A stretch of DNA of 64,000 nt from Streptomyces sp. SLBN-31 (GTDB lineage: Bacteria; Actinomycetota; Actinomycetes; Streptomycetales; Streptomycetaceae). The notes beneath the pieces were generated by a model that saw only the letters and a list, made by a program, of their open reading frames with translations, was not told where the DNA came from and made no database searches. The DNA lies in the NCBI RefSeq assembly GCF_006715395.1, contig NZ_VFNC01000001.1, positions 4,092,001-4,156,000 of the forward strand. Reading direction: 5' to 3'. Each line of letters opens with the position of its first letter. Position 1 is the first letter of the stretch. Below are positions 52,032-60,841 of the stretch, piece after piece. Both the position numbers and the translations under genes were made by a program.

Positions 52032-53396
52032 ATGGCGCTCATAGTGCAGAAATACGGCGGAACGTCGGTCGCCACACCTGACAAGGTCATCGAAGCTGCA
52101 CGGCAGATCCGGGCGGCGCGCGAGGACGGCAACCAGGTCGTCGTGGTCGTGTCCGCCATGGGCGGGGCCACCGACGAACTGCTGCGCCTGGCCTCCGCGG
52201 TGACCGCCCGCCCCGATCCACGCGAACTGGACGCCCTGCTGTGCACGGGCGAGGCCGCCTCCGCCGGACTGCTCTCGCTGGCGCTGAACCACCAGGGTGT
52301 CGCGAGCCGTTCGTTCAGCGGTCCCGAGGCGGGCATCCGCACCGACCACCGCCACGGCCGGGCCACGATCGTGGAGGTGGACCCGCGCCGGCTGCGCGAG
52401 GAGCTGGCCCGCGGAGCCGTACCCGTCGTCGCGGGCTTCCAGGGCGAGTCGATCGCCACCGGGGCCCGCACCACCCTGGGCCGCGGCGGCTCCGACACCA
52501 CCGGAGTCGCCCTGGCCGCCGCACTCGGCGCGGACCACTGCGAGATCGTCACCGACGTCGCCGGCGTCTACACCGCCGACCCCCGCACGGTCGCCGGCGC
52601 CCGCCGCCACACCTCCCTGCTGTACGAGGAGATGGCCGAACTGGCCGTCAGCGGCGCCAAGGTGCTCGCCTCCGACTCGGTCGACTACGCGCGCACCCAC
52701 GGCGTCGATTTGAAGGTGCGCTCCAACAGTGCCGCGATCGGCCCGCAGACCTGGGTCGGCGACGGCCGGCGCGCCGCCGGGGCGGCGGCGGGGGAGTTCT
52801 GGACGCCCGCGGGCCGCCTGCGCGGAATCGCCGGGGTCGCCGGGCGCTCCGGCCTGGTGCGCTGCGTGCTGCGGCGCATCACCTCCGACCACGTCCTGCG
52901 CCTGCTCGGCGAACTGGTCGAGCGCGAGACCGAGGTCGAGCTGCGCCGCTACGGCAACCTCGGCACCGAGGACGCCGGCGACATCGCGCTCACGCTGCCC
53001 GAGGACAGCGTGGAGGAGATGCGGGAACTGCTCGCCGACACCGACCGCGGCATCCGCCTCGACGAGGCGCACTGGACGTCGAACCTGGCCCGGCTGTCCG
53101 TCGTCGGCCTGGGCATCGGCCGCCAGCCCCACGCACCGCTGCGGCTGCTGGAAGCCCTGCGCTCGGTCGGCGCCGCCCGCACCGACCTCCACGTCACCTC
53201 CAACCGGCTCAGCGTGCTGACCGGCCGCAGCGACCTGGCCGCGGCCACCCAGATCGTCCACGACACCTTCCTGTCCGAGCCGGTGACGCCCCTGGTCCAC
53301 CCGGCGGACGCCGACCACACCCGCCCTGCCTGGCCGCTGGCCGCCGAGCCGGGCCGGCTCGACGTCGCGATGCCCGCCCTGGCCGCCGCCGAGTGA
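52032..53396 (+). CDS. Aspartate kinase
   Basis: 454 residues. VQKYGGTSVATPDKV (substrate Lys-Tyr-Gly-Gly), TTLGRGGSDTTGVALAAALG and EIVTDVAGVYTADPR define the catalytic domain; two ACT domains follow (about 265-420) with a divergent sequence. The enzyme makes aspartyl phosphate, the precursor of aspartate semialdehyde used by GriI. A cluster-borne copy with divergent ACT domains suggests reduced feedback control by lysine and threonine, an inference. ATG 52032 was chosen with GGAAGAGAG upstream; GTG 52023 is in frame. No aspartate semialdehyde dehydrogenase gene is nearby. Confidence 0.92.
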   Translation: MALIVQKYGGTSVATPDKVIEAARQIRAAREDGNQVVVVVSAMGGATDELLRLASAVTARPDPRELDALLCTGEAASAGLLSLALNHQGVASRSFSGPEAGIRTDHRHGRATIVEVDPRRLREELARGAVPVVAGFQGESIATGARTTLGRGGSDTTGVALAAALGADHCEIVTDVAGVYTADPRTVAGARRHTSLLYEEMAELAVSGAKVLASDSVDYARTHGVDLKVRSNSAAIGPQTWVGDGRRAAGAAAGEFWTPAGRLRGIAGVAGRSGLVRCVLRRITSDHVLRLLGELVERETEVELRRYGNLGTEDAGDIALTLPEDSVEEMRELLADTDRGIRLDEAHWTSNLARLSVVGLGIGRQPHAPLRLLEALRSVGAARTDLHVTSNRLSVLTGRSDLAAATQIVHDTFLSEPVTPLVHPADADHTRPAWPLAAEPGRLDVAMPALAAAE

Positions 53397-53429
53397 CCTT
53401 GGCCCCCCACACCACGAGGGAGAACACCG

Positions 53430-53519
53430 ATGTCCGTCATCCCACTCGACCCCGGCCGTCCGGGCGGGCCGACCCCGCGCGGCCTGGCCGGCGGGCCGGG
53501 GCCGGAGGGCCTTCGATGA
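53430..53519 (+). CDS. Possible 29-aa Gly/Pro-rich ORF coupled to the P450 gene
   Basis: ATG 53430 has a good ribosome site (GAGGGAG, seven bases before), and the stop overlaps the P450 start (ATGA). The P450 ATG has no strong ribosome site of its own, so this short frame probably delivers ribosomes to it. The peptide has no recognised domain. Confidence 0.45.
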   Translation: MSVIPLDPGRPGGPTPRGLAGGPGPEGLR

Positions 53520-54760
53520 CCGCCACGCCGACCTTCGACCCCACCTCCGACGAGCAACTGGCCGACCCCTACCCCCTCTACGCGCAGCTGCGCGCGCAGT
53601 GCCCGGTGCTCCACGACTCCGGCCGGGACATCTGGATCCTCACCCGCCACGAGGACGTGGCCCGCGTCGTCCACGACCCCGAGACCTTCTCCTCCGAGAG
53701 CGCGGTACGGATCACCGCGGGACCCGAGTCCGACGAGGTCAAGCAGGTCCTGGCCGAAGGCTGGGCGCTGACGCCGAACCTGACCGAGAGCGACGGCGAG
53801 GAGCACACCCGGCTGCGCGTGGCCGTCAACCGCGTCTTCACACCGCGGCGCGTGGCGGCCCTGGAGCCCTTCATCCGGGACACCGCCGAGGAGCTGATCG
53901 ACCGGTTCGCCGCCGACGGCCGGACCGACATCATCGAGGGCTACGCCTGGCCCCTGCCACTGATCGTCATGGCCCGGATCCTGGGCATGCCTCCGAAGGA
54001 CGTGCCGCTGCTGCGGCAGTGGAGCTCCAACTGGCTGAAGCTGTCCGTCGGCACCGGCGAGCCGGCCGAACGCGCCGAGTGGGCCCGCGACGTCGTCACC
54101 ATGCAGCACTACGTGATGGGCCTGCTGCAGGACACCGACCGGGCCGGCCAGGACTCGCTGGTCTCCTCGCTGGCGCAGTACGGCGCCGAGCACGGGCTCG
54201 ACGACGTGGAACTGATGCGCATCGTGATGAACCTGATCATCGCCGGGCACGTCACGGTCACCCGCGCCATCGGCAACGGCCTGGTCACCCTGCTGGAGAA
54301 CCCCGGCCAGCTCGCCGCCCTGCGCGCGGGCCAGGCCTCCGCCGAGGCGATGGTCGAGGAGATCCTGCGCTTCGAGTCCCCCGTGCAGGGCCTGTTCCGC
54401 ACCGTGACGCGCGCGACGGAACTGGGCGGCAGGCACCTCGTGCCCGGCGACCGCGTGATGGTCCACTGGGGCTCCGCCAACCGGGACGGCTGCGTCTTCG
54501 ACAACCCGGACGAGTTCTCACTCACCGGCAGGCCCCGCCGGCACCAGATGGCCTTCGGCCGCGGCGTCCACGCCTGCCTCGGCGCCTCCCTGGCCCGGCT
54601 GCAGCTGCGCGTCGCCATCCCGCTGCTCTTCGACCGCCTCCCCGGGCTGCGCCTGGGCCCCGCCGGCTCCCGCACCCGCGAACGCCTCGTCATCGCCCGC
54701 GGATTCGAGGAACTGCACCTGCACTGGAACGTCCCGCCGCTGCGAGAGGCCGCATCATGA
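53516..54760 (+). CDS. Cytochrome P450 (bacterial class I)
   Basis: 414 residues. The I-helix reads LIIAGHVTVTRAIGN, where the usual AGxxTT is AGHVTV, so the acid and second Thr of the oxygen-activation pair are altered. The ExxR motif is EEILRF and the haem loop MAFGRGVHACLGASLAR with the Cys ligand. It needs ferredoxin and reductase from elsewhere. The substrate is unknown; AHBA-derived or polyketide intermediates are candidates. The start ATG 53516 overlaps a mini-ORF. It precedes the GMC oxidoreductase gene by 62 bp. Confidence 0.92.
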   Translation: MTATPTFDPTSDEQLADPYPLYAQLRAQCPVLHDSGRDIWILTRHEDVARVVHDPETFSSESAVRITAGPESDEVKQVLAEGWALTPNLTESDGEEHTRLRVAVNRVFTPRRVAALEPFIRDTAEELIDRFAADGRTDIIEGYAWPLPLIVMARILGMPPKDVPLLRQWSSNWLKLSVGTGEPAERAEWARDVVTMQHYVMGLLQDTDRAGQDSLVSSLAQYGAEHGLDDVELMRIVMNLIIAGHVTVTRAIGNGLVTLLENPGQLAALRAGQASAEAMVEEILRFESPVQGLFRTVTRATELGGRHLVPGDRVMVHWGSANRDGCVFDNPDEFSLTGRPRRHQMAFGRGVHACLGASLARLQLRVAIPLLFDRLPGLRLGPAGSRTRERLVIARGFEELHLHWNVPPLREAAS

Positions 54761-54813
54761 CCGCACCAGCGCTCGGCCCGCGTCGCGCCGCCGGCCGGCC
54801 CGGGACCCTGTAG
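54757..54813 (+). CDS. Possible 18-aa ORF after the P450 gene
   Basis: ATG 54757 overlaps the P450 stop (ATGA) and the frame ends at TAG 54811-54813, nine bases before the next gene. It resembles the coupling frame before the P450 and may only pass ribosomes on. No domain is recognisable. Confidence 0.25.
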   Translation: MTAPALGPRRAAGRPGTL

Positions 54814-54822
54814 GCGGCCGCC

Positions 54823-56364
54823 ATGACCTACGACGTGATCGTGGTCGGCGGCGGATCCGCCGGCTGCGTCCTGGCCAACCGGCTCAGTGCCGACCCGCGG
54901 CGCTCGGTCCTGCTGCTGGAGGCGGGCCCCGACTTCGCCACCACCGACGACACACCCGCCGGCATCAAGGACGCCACCTACGCCCCGTACACCTACGACT
55001 GGGGTTACCGCTCCGTCCCGGACGCCTTCGGCAACGAGGTGCCCGTGCCGCGGGGCCGCGTCATCGGCGGCAGCTCGGCCGTCAACGTCTGCGTCGCCAT
55101 GCGGGCCCGCCCCGCCGACCACGACGCGTGGGCCACCCAGGCCGGCCCGGCCTGGGGCTATGCGCGGATGCTCCCCCTCTACCAGCGGATGGAGCACTAC
55201 CCCTACGGCGAGGAGAAGTACCACGGCCTGCACGGCCCCTACCGCATGACGCTGCCCGCCCCCCAGGACCTCGGCCCCCACGCCGTCGCCGCCCAGCAGG
55301 CCGGTGCACGCCTGGGGCACCCGGAGGTCGCCGACTTCAACGCGCCCGGTGTACCGGGATTCGCCCGCACCCCCCTCAGCGCGGCCGACGGCATCCGGCT
55401 GAGCACCGCCATCGGCTACCTCAACCCCGTGCGCGAGAGGCCCAACCTGCAGGTGCGCGGCGACACGCTGGTCGACCGGGTGCTGTTCCACGGCACCCGG
55501 GCCCAGGGGGTACGGCTGGACACCGGGGAGGAGATCCCCGCCCGGCACGTCGTGCTCAGCGCCGGCGCCTACAACTCGCCCGCCATCGCCCTGCGTTCGG
55601 GCATCGGCGACCGCGGCGAGCTGACGGCGCTCGGCATCGACGTGGTGGCCGACCTGCCCGGGGTGGGACGCAACCTCACCGAGCACCCCGCCTACTGGAA
55701 CGTCCACGCGGCCAAGCCGCCCCAGACCCAGGCCCGCTCGGTGTTCGGCAGCGTCCTCAGCGTCGCCACCGGGCCGCACGAGCCCGACTTCGACGTCCAG
55801 ATCCTGCCCTCGGCGGCCGTACCGGCCGGCAGCCTGCCCGAGCAGTTCGTGCCCCGCGCCGCAAACCACCCCACCGGCTGGGACATGGTCTTCTTCGTCT
55901 CCTGCGTCCAGCCCCGCTCCCGCGGAAGCGTACGGCTGGCCTCACGCGACCCCCGGGACGCGCCGACGATCGACCTCGGCCTGTACACCGCCGCCGACGA
56001 CGCCGAACGGGTCGCCGACGGGGTCCGTCTGGCCCGCCGCCTGGCCCGCACCCGCCCGCTGGCCGACCTGCTGGCCGACGAGCGGATCCCGGGCCCGGAC
56101 ATCAGCGACCGGGAACTGGCCGACGCCGTGCGCCGCGCCCCGGCGCACTACAACCACGGCAGCGCCACGATGCGCATGGGCCGGCCCGGTGACCCGGGCG
56201 CCGTGGTCGACGCCGACGGCGCCGTGCGCGGCGTGGAGCAACTCACCGTCGCGGACGCCTCGGTGTTCCCGGCGATGCCCCGCGTCGCCACGAACGTCCC
56301 CGCCATCGTGGTCGCCGAGCGGATCGCCTCGGTGCTGTGCGAACGACTCGCCCCGCGCCCCTGA
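54823..56364 (+). CDS. GMC-family FAD-dependent oxidoreductase
   Basis: 513 residues. VIVVGGGSAGCVLANRLSAD is the FAD site, RGRVIGGSSAVNVCVAMRA the GMC signature 1 region and SAGAYNSPAIALRSGIGDRG signature 2. The active-site region YNHGSATMRMG carries the conserved His, and a second catalytic residue lies in ATNVP near the end. The family oxidises alcohols (choline, glucose, aryl alcohols) using oxygen or other acceptors. It is followed 53 bp later by an aldehyde dehydrogenase, so an alcohol-to-acid sequence is plausible. There is no signal peptide. Confidence 0.92.
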   Translation: MTYDVIVVGGGSAGCVLANRLSADPRRSVLLLEAGPDFATTDDTPAGIKDATYAPYTYDWGYRSVPDAFGNEVPVPRGRVIGGSSAVNVCVAMRARPADHDAWATQAGPAWGYARMLPLYQRMEHYPYGEEKYHGLHGPYRMTLPAPQDLGPHAVAAQQAGARLGHPEVADFNAPGVPGFARTPLSAADGIRLSTAIGYLNPVRERPNLQVRGDTLVDRVLFHGTRAQGVRLDTGEEIPARHVVLSAGAYNSPAIALRSGIGDRGELTALGIDVVADLPGVGRNLTEHPAYWNVHAAKPPQTQARSVFGSVLSVATGPHEPDFDVQILPSAAVPAGSLPEQFVPRAANHPTGWDMVFFVSCVQPRSRGSVRLASRDPRDAPTIDLGLYTAADDAERVADGVRLARRLARTRPLADLLADERIPGPDISDRELADAVRRAPAHYNHGSATMRMGRPGDPGAVVDADGAVRGVEQLTVADASVFPAMPRVATNVPAIVVAERIASVLCERLAPRP

Positions 56365-56417
56365 GCACCACCACCAGACCGAGCCGGACCTGCCCGGCGC
56401 CCTATCAGGAGGAACCC

Positions 56418-57911
56418 GTGTCCACGACCGTCGAAGCCGTAACTGTCCTGCGCACCCGCTGGTCGTCCGAGAACGACGCCGACCGCTTCACCGTGGACGA
56501 CCCGGCCACCGGCCGGCCCCTGACGGTCATCCAGGGGGCCGACGCCGACCGGGTGGACGAGGCGGTCAGGACCGCCCACGAAGCCCACTACGCCTGGAAG
56601 GCCCGCACCCCGCGCGAACGAGGCCGCTGGCTGTACAAGGTCGCCCAGGTCATCCGCGAGCACGCCGACGAGATCGCGGCCCTGGAGTCCAGCGACAACG
56701 GCAAGCCGTTCACCCAGGCCCGCCAGTTCGACCTGGAGGGCGCGGCCACCATCTTCGAGATGTTCGCCGGCCTGTGCGAGGCGATGCCCGGCCAGGTCCG
56801 CGACTCCGGCAGCATGCTCGACGTCACGGTGCGCGAGCCGTTCGGCGTGGTGGGCGCGATCGTGCCGTTCAACTGGCCCCCGCTGCACACCGCGGGCAAG
56901 CTCGCCCCCGCCCTGGCGGCGGGCAACGCCGTGGTCATGAAGCCGCCGGAGCAGGCACCCCTGTCGGTGCTGCGCATCGCTGAGCTGGTGCAGTCCGTAC
57001 TGCCGGACGATGTCGTGCACATCGTGCCCGGCGGCGGCGAGGTCGGCGCCCACCTGGCCGGCCACAAGCTGGTCGGCAAGATCTCCTTCACCGGCGCCCC
57101 CACCACGGGCCGGTCCGTGATCAAGACGGCCGCCGACAACCTGACGCCGACGCTGCTGGAACTCGGCGGCAAGAACGCCCTGATGATCTTCGACGACGCG
57201 GATGTGGACTCGGCGCTGCGCTGGGCCGTCGAGGGCGGCTACTTCAACCAGGGCGAAGCCTGCACCGCCTCCTCCCGCATCCTGGTCCACGCCGACCTGC
57301 ACGACGAGGTGGCCCGCCGCCTCGCATCCGCCGTCCGCCGGCTCAAGGTCGGCGCCGGCTCCGACGCCGGCACCCACGTCGGCCCCCTGGTCAGCCCCGC
57401 ACAGCGCCGGCGGGTACTGGACTACCTGGACATCGGCGTCGCCGAGGGCGCCACCATCGCCGCGCAGGCACCCCTGCCCACCGACCCCGAACTGGCCGAC
57501 GGCTACTACGTGCCGCCGACCCTGTTCACCGGCGTCAGCCCCGACATGCGCATCGCCCATGAGGAGATCTTCGGGCCCGTCGTGTGCCTGATCCCCTTCG
57601 CGGACGAGGCCGAGGCCGTCCGCATCGCCAACGGCACCGAGTTCGGCCTGGTCGCCGGCGTGTTCACCCGCGACTCCGAGCGCGCCCTGCGGGTCAGCCG
57701 CGAACTGCGGGCCGGCATCGTGTTCGTCAACCACTACAACCGCGCCTTCACCGGCACCCCGTTCGGCGGCGTGGGCGCCAGCGGCTACGGCCGCGAGCAC
57801 GCCCTGGAGACCTTGCAGGAGTACAGCTTCAGCCGCAGCCTGCGCCTGCCCTCCGGCCGCGAGGAGATCCCCCGCTGGGCGCCCTCCCTCGACGTCGTCG
57901 ACGAAGCCTGA
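56418..57911 (+). CDS. Aldehyde dehydrogenase
   Basis: 497 residues. Catalytic Glu lies in LELGGKNALMIF and Cys in YFNQGEACTASSR; the Asn and NAD site PFNWPPLHTAGKLAPALAAG are intact (PFNWP). The cluster copy may oxidise an aryl or alkyl aldehyde, opposing or completing the carboxylic acid reductase and GMC steps. The start is GTG 56418 after AGGAGG. It is 33 bp before the quinone-oxidoreductase gene, in the same rightward operon. Confidence 0.93.
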   Translation: MSTTVEAVTVLRTRWSSENDADRFTVDDPATGRPLTVIQGADADRVDEAVRTAHEAHYAWKARTPRERGRWLYKVAQVIREHADEIAALESSDNGKPFTQARQFDLEGAATIFEMFAGLCEAMPGQVRDSGSMLDVTVREPFGVVGAIVPFNWPPLHTAGKLAPALAAGNAVVMKPPEQAPLSVLRIAELVQSVLPDDVVHIVPGGGEVGAHLAGHKLVGKISFTGAPTTGRSVIKTAADNLTPTLLELGGKNALMIFDDADVDSALRWAVEGGYFNQGEACTASSRILVHADLHDEVARRLASAVRRLKVGAGSDAGTHVGPLVSPAQRRRVLDYLDIGVAEGATIAAQAPLPTDPELADGYYVPPTLFTGVSPDMRIAHEEIFGPVVCLIPFADEAEAVRIANGTEFGLVAGVFTRDSERALRVSRELRAGIVFVNHYNRAFTGTPFGGVGASGYGREHALETLQEYSFSRSLRLPSGREEIPRWAPSLDVVDEA

Positions 57912-57944
57912 CCGGGATCCGGACATCCGCGAAGGTGGTGGCCT

Positions 57945-58964
57945 GTGAGTACGACGATGCGCGCGGCGCTCTGCGTGGCGGCGGGCGGTCCCGAGGTCCT
58001 GCAGATCCGCGACCTGCCCATCCCCGAGGTCCGCAAGGGCTGGAGCCTGGTCCGCGTGGAGGGTGCGGGCCTGAACCGCTCCGAACTCAGGACCCGCCAG
58101 GGACACTCCCCGGGCGTCCGCTTCCCCCGCGTGCTCGGCATCGAGTGCGTGGGTACCGTGGCCGACTCCACCGACCCCCGGCTGCCGGCCGGGACGACGG
58201 TCGCCGCGGTCATGGGTGAAATGGGCCGGGAGTTCGACGGCGGCTACGCGCAGTACGCGCTGCTGCCCAACGCCCTGCTGATACCGGTGACCACCACCTT
58301 GCCGTGGGAGGTACTGGCCGCGCTGCCCGAGACCTACCTGACCGCGCACGGCGCCCTGGACGCCCTGGGCATCCTGCCCGGCGGGGGACGGCTGCTGATC
58401 CGCGGCGGAACCTCCTCGGTGGGGCTGGCCGCGGCCCAGATCGCCGCCGCCCACGGCATCGAGACCGCGGCCACCACCCGCAACCGGGGCAAGGCCGACG
58501 CACTGAAGGCCGCCGGCGTCGACCACGTCCTCCTTGACGACGGCCGGCCGCCGGCCGATGCCCTGCACACGCTATGGCCCGAGGGACCGGACCACGTCCT
58601 GGACCTGGTGGGCACCCACAGCGTGCCCGACTCGCTGCGGCTGGTGCGCCGCGGCGGGACGGTGTGCGTGGCGGGCTCGCTCAGCGGCTGGCTGCTCCCC
58701 GACTTCGAACCGATCGCCATGATCCCGACCGGGACCAGGCTCACCGCCTTCCACAGCGACACCCTCAAGGGCAGCAGCGGCCAGGCCCTGTTGCAGCGGA
58801 TCGTCGACGAGGTCGAGACGGGCGTCTACCGGCCGAACCTCGACCGCGTCTTCGCCCTGGACGACATCGTGACCGCCCACCGCCGCATGGAGGCCGACCA
58901 GGCCACCGGCAAGACGGTCGTGCTGCCCTGGGCCGACGCCACCGGCGGGCGAACCGGCCCATGA
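57945..58964 (+). CDS. Zinc-independent MDR alcohol dehydrogenase / quinone oxidoreductase
   Basis: 339 residues of the medium-chain dehydrogenase superfamily. The GroES-like half has VEGAGLNRSELRTRQGHSPG and FPRVLGIECVGTVAD; the NADP site is LLIRGGTSSVGLAAAQIAAA. The zinc-binding Cys/His set is absent, which fits quinone oxidoreductase or enoyl reductase types. It may reduce a quinone or an enone intermediate. The start is GTG 57945 with GAAGG upstream. Confidence 0.88.
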   Translation: MSTTMRAALCVAAGGPEVLQIRDLPIPEVRKGWSLVRVEGAGLNRSELRTRQGHSPGVRFPRVLGIECVGTVADSTDPRLPAGTTVAAVMGEMGREFDGGYAQYALLPNALLIPVTTTLPWEVLAALPETYLTAHGALDALGILPGGGRLLIRGGTSSVGLAAAQIAAAHGIETAATTRNRGKADALKAAGVDHVLLDDGRPPADALHTLWPEGPDHVLDLVGTHSVPDSLRLVRRGGTVCVAGSLSGWLLPDFEPIAMIPTGTRLTAFHSDTLKGSSGQALLQRIVDEVETGVYRPNLDRVFALDDIVTAHRRMEADQATGKTVVLPWADATGGRTGP

Positions 58965-59016
58965 CGCACCACCGCGCGAGCAGACACCACATCCCCAGCG
59001 GACCAGGAGCGCAGCA

Positions 59017-60321
59017 ATGATGACCGAGTTCGTCGAGACCGCCGTCGTCGGAGGGGGCCAGCAAGGGTGCTCGGTCGCGGGCTCACTCGCCCGGCTCGGC
59101 TACCGGGCGGTGGTCTTCGAGCGGGGAGAGATCGGCCAGGCCTGGGCGAAGGAGCGCTGGGAGAGCCTGCGCGTCAACACGCCCAACCGGACCGTCACCT
59201 TCCCCGGCATGCCCTACGACGGCGACGACCCCGAGGGCTACATGCCCGCCCGCGAGGTCGCCGCGCGGCTGCGGCGCTACGTGACCGAGGCGGGCATCGA
59301 CGTACGCGAACACACGCCCGTACAGAGCATCGAGGCACCCCTCGAGGCCCCCGCCCACCCCGACGCACGCTTCCGCCTCCACCTGGACAACGGCCACAGC
59401 GTCGAGGCCCGCAACGTCGTCGCCGCCCTCGGCGGCTACTGCGCGCCGCGCCTGCCCGAACTGACCGCCCGGATCGACCCGTCCATCACCCAGCTGCACA
59501 CCCGCTACTACCGCACCCCCCAGTCCCTGCCGCCCGGCGCGGTGCTCGTCGTCGGCTCGGGCAACAGCGGCCAGCAGATCGCCGAGGACCTCAGCGACGC
59601 CGGCCGGCAGGTGTACCTGGCGGTCGGCCGGCACAAGACCTCGCCGCGCCGCTACCGCGGCGCCCAGGTCCTGGACTGGCTGCAACTGCTGCCGCTGGAG
59701 GGCAACTTGGAGTCCGCCTCCGGCGGCCGCGGCAACTCTCCGGTCCTGCCCGGCGTGTCGGTGCTCACCGGCAAGGCCGGCGGCCGTGACCTCAACCTCG
59801 GTGTGCTGGCCCGCAAGGGCGTCACCCTCGTCGGCACCGTCCGCGGTGCGCAGGGCGAGGTCCTGCTGCTGGAGGACAACGTCCGCGCCATCGCGCGGGC
59901 CGCCGCCCGCGCCGAGTCCGAACTCCTGGCGGCCATCGACACCGCGATAGAACAGCACGGTCTGGTCGTGCCCGAGGCCACGCCCCAAGCCCCCTTCGAC
60001 GACTCGCTGTTCGCGGACTACGGTGACAAGCTGGACCTGGCCGACCGGAACATCACGTCGATCGTCTGGGCCACGGGATTCGTCCCCGACTACCGCATCC
60101 TGCCCCCCGCCGCCCTGGACGACAGCGGCATGCCGGTGCACCGTGCGGGGGCCGGCACCCTGCCGGGGCTGTACTACGCGGGCCTGCCCGAGGGCGGTTC
60201 GGTGATGCCGCTGCTCATCGCCTCCACTCGGATCCAGGCCGAGCGGGTCGCCCGCGCCGTCCAGCTCGACAACACCCTGCGCCACCGCTCCCCGGCGGCA
60301 CTCGGCCGGCTCTGGGGCTGA
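59017..60321 (+). CDS. Class B-like flavin monooxygenase (CzcO/FMO type)
   Basis: 434 residues. The FAD motif is AVVGGGQQGCSVAGSLARLG and the NADPH motif VLVVGSGNSGQQIAEDLSDA. RWESLRVNTPNRTVTFPGMP and VWATGFVPDYRIL (the ATG motif) are typical of the CzcO group of putative flavoprotein monooxygenases. Members perform N-, S- or Baeyer-Villiger oxidation. ATG 59017 follows CAGGAG. It ends the rightward operon before two hairpins. Confidence 0.87.
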   Translation: MMTEFVETAVVGGGQQGCSVAGSLARLGYRAVVFERGEIGQAWAKERWESLRVNTPNRTVTFPGMPYDGDDPEGYMPAREVAARLRRYVTEAGIDVREHTPVQSIEAPLEAPAHPDARFRLHLDNGHSVEARNVVAALGGYCAPRLPELTARIDPSITQLHTRYYRTPQSLPPGAVLVVGSGNSGQQIAEDLSDAGRQVYLAVGRHKTSPRRYRGAQVLDWLQLLPLEGNLESASGGRGNSPVLPGVSVLTGKAGGRDLNLGVLARKGVTLVGTVRGAQGEVLLLEDNVRAIARAAARAESELLAAIDTAIEQHGLVVPEATPQAPFDDSLFADYGDKLDLADRNITSIVWATGFVPDYRILPPAALDDSGMPVHRAGAGTLPGLYYAGLPEGGSVMPLLIASTRIQAERVARAVQLDNTLRHRSPAALGRLWG

Positions 60322-60357
60322 ACTCGAGCCGCCTTCGGCACCCCGCACGACGCGGGC

Positions 60358-60393
60358 AGCGGCGTCCGGCGGGAAAACCCGCCGGGCGCCGCT
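60358..60393. terminator. Terminator hairpin of the oxidoreductase operon
   Basis: A 16-bp stem with one G-T pair (60358-60373 with 60378-60393) and an AAAA loop, 36 bp after the stop at 60321. Confidence 0.85.
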
Positions 60394-60662
60394 GTGCTGC
60401 CGGCGGGCTCGAACGCCCTCCGGGCCGTGCGGCGCCGCGGTGGGTTGCTGCGTGCCGGCGGCCGGCCCGTGCTGTGCCGCTTGCTGCCGGCCCCGGCGCT
60501 GCCCGGGCCGTGCTGTGCCGCTGTGTGACCGGCATGCCGGAGCCGTCCGGCCCAGCTGCGCTCCTGTGCCGCTGCGCCCTGCCGCTGTGTGCCGTGTTGC
60601 TCTCGCCCGGCCCCGAGGCCTCGTCGGTGGCCGCGCCGGACGGGGCGTGACGACCCGAACGA

Positions 60663-60694
60663 AAGGGGCCCCGGTCAACAGACCGGGGCCCCTT
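60663..60694. terminator. Second, bidirectional terminator hairpin
   Basis: A perfect 14-bp stem AAGGGGCCCCGGTC (60663-60676) with 60681-60694, loop AACA. It lies midway in the 520-bp gap between convergent genes. The remaining gap sequence shows only GC-rich low-complexity DNA and no gene. Confidence 0.85.
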
Positions 60695-60841
60695 CGCCGT
60701 TCAGCGGGGGGCGGCGCCGGCCGGGACGTGATCCCGGCCGGACGGCGGGGGAGCGGGCCATGGACGCGGGGCCGAGGACACGAACACGCCGCCGGCGCCG
60801 CCCCAGGTTCCTGGCGGGCGGCGCCGGCGGCGTGGGTGACG

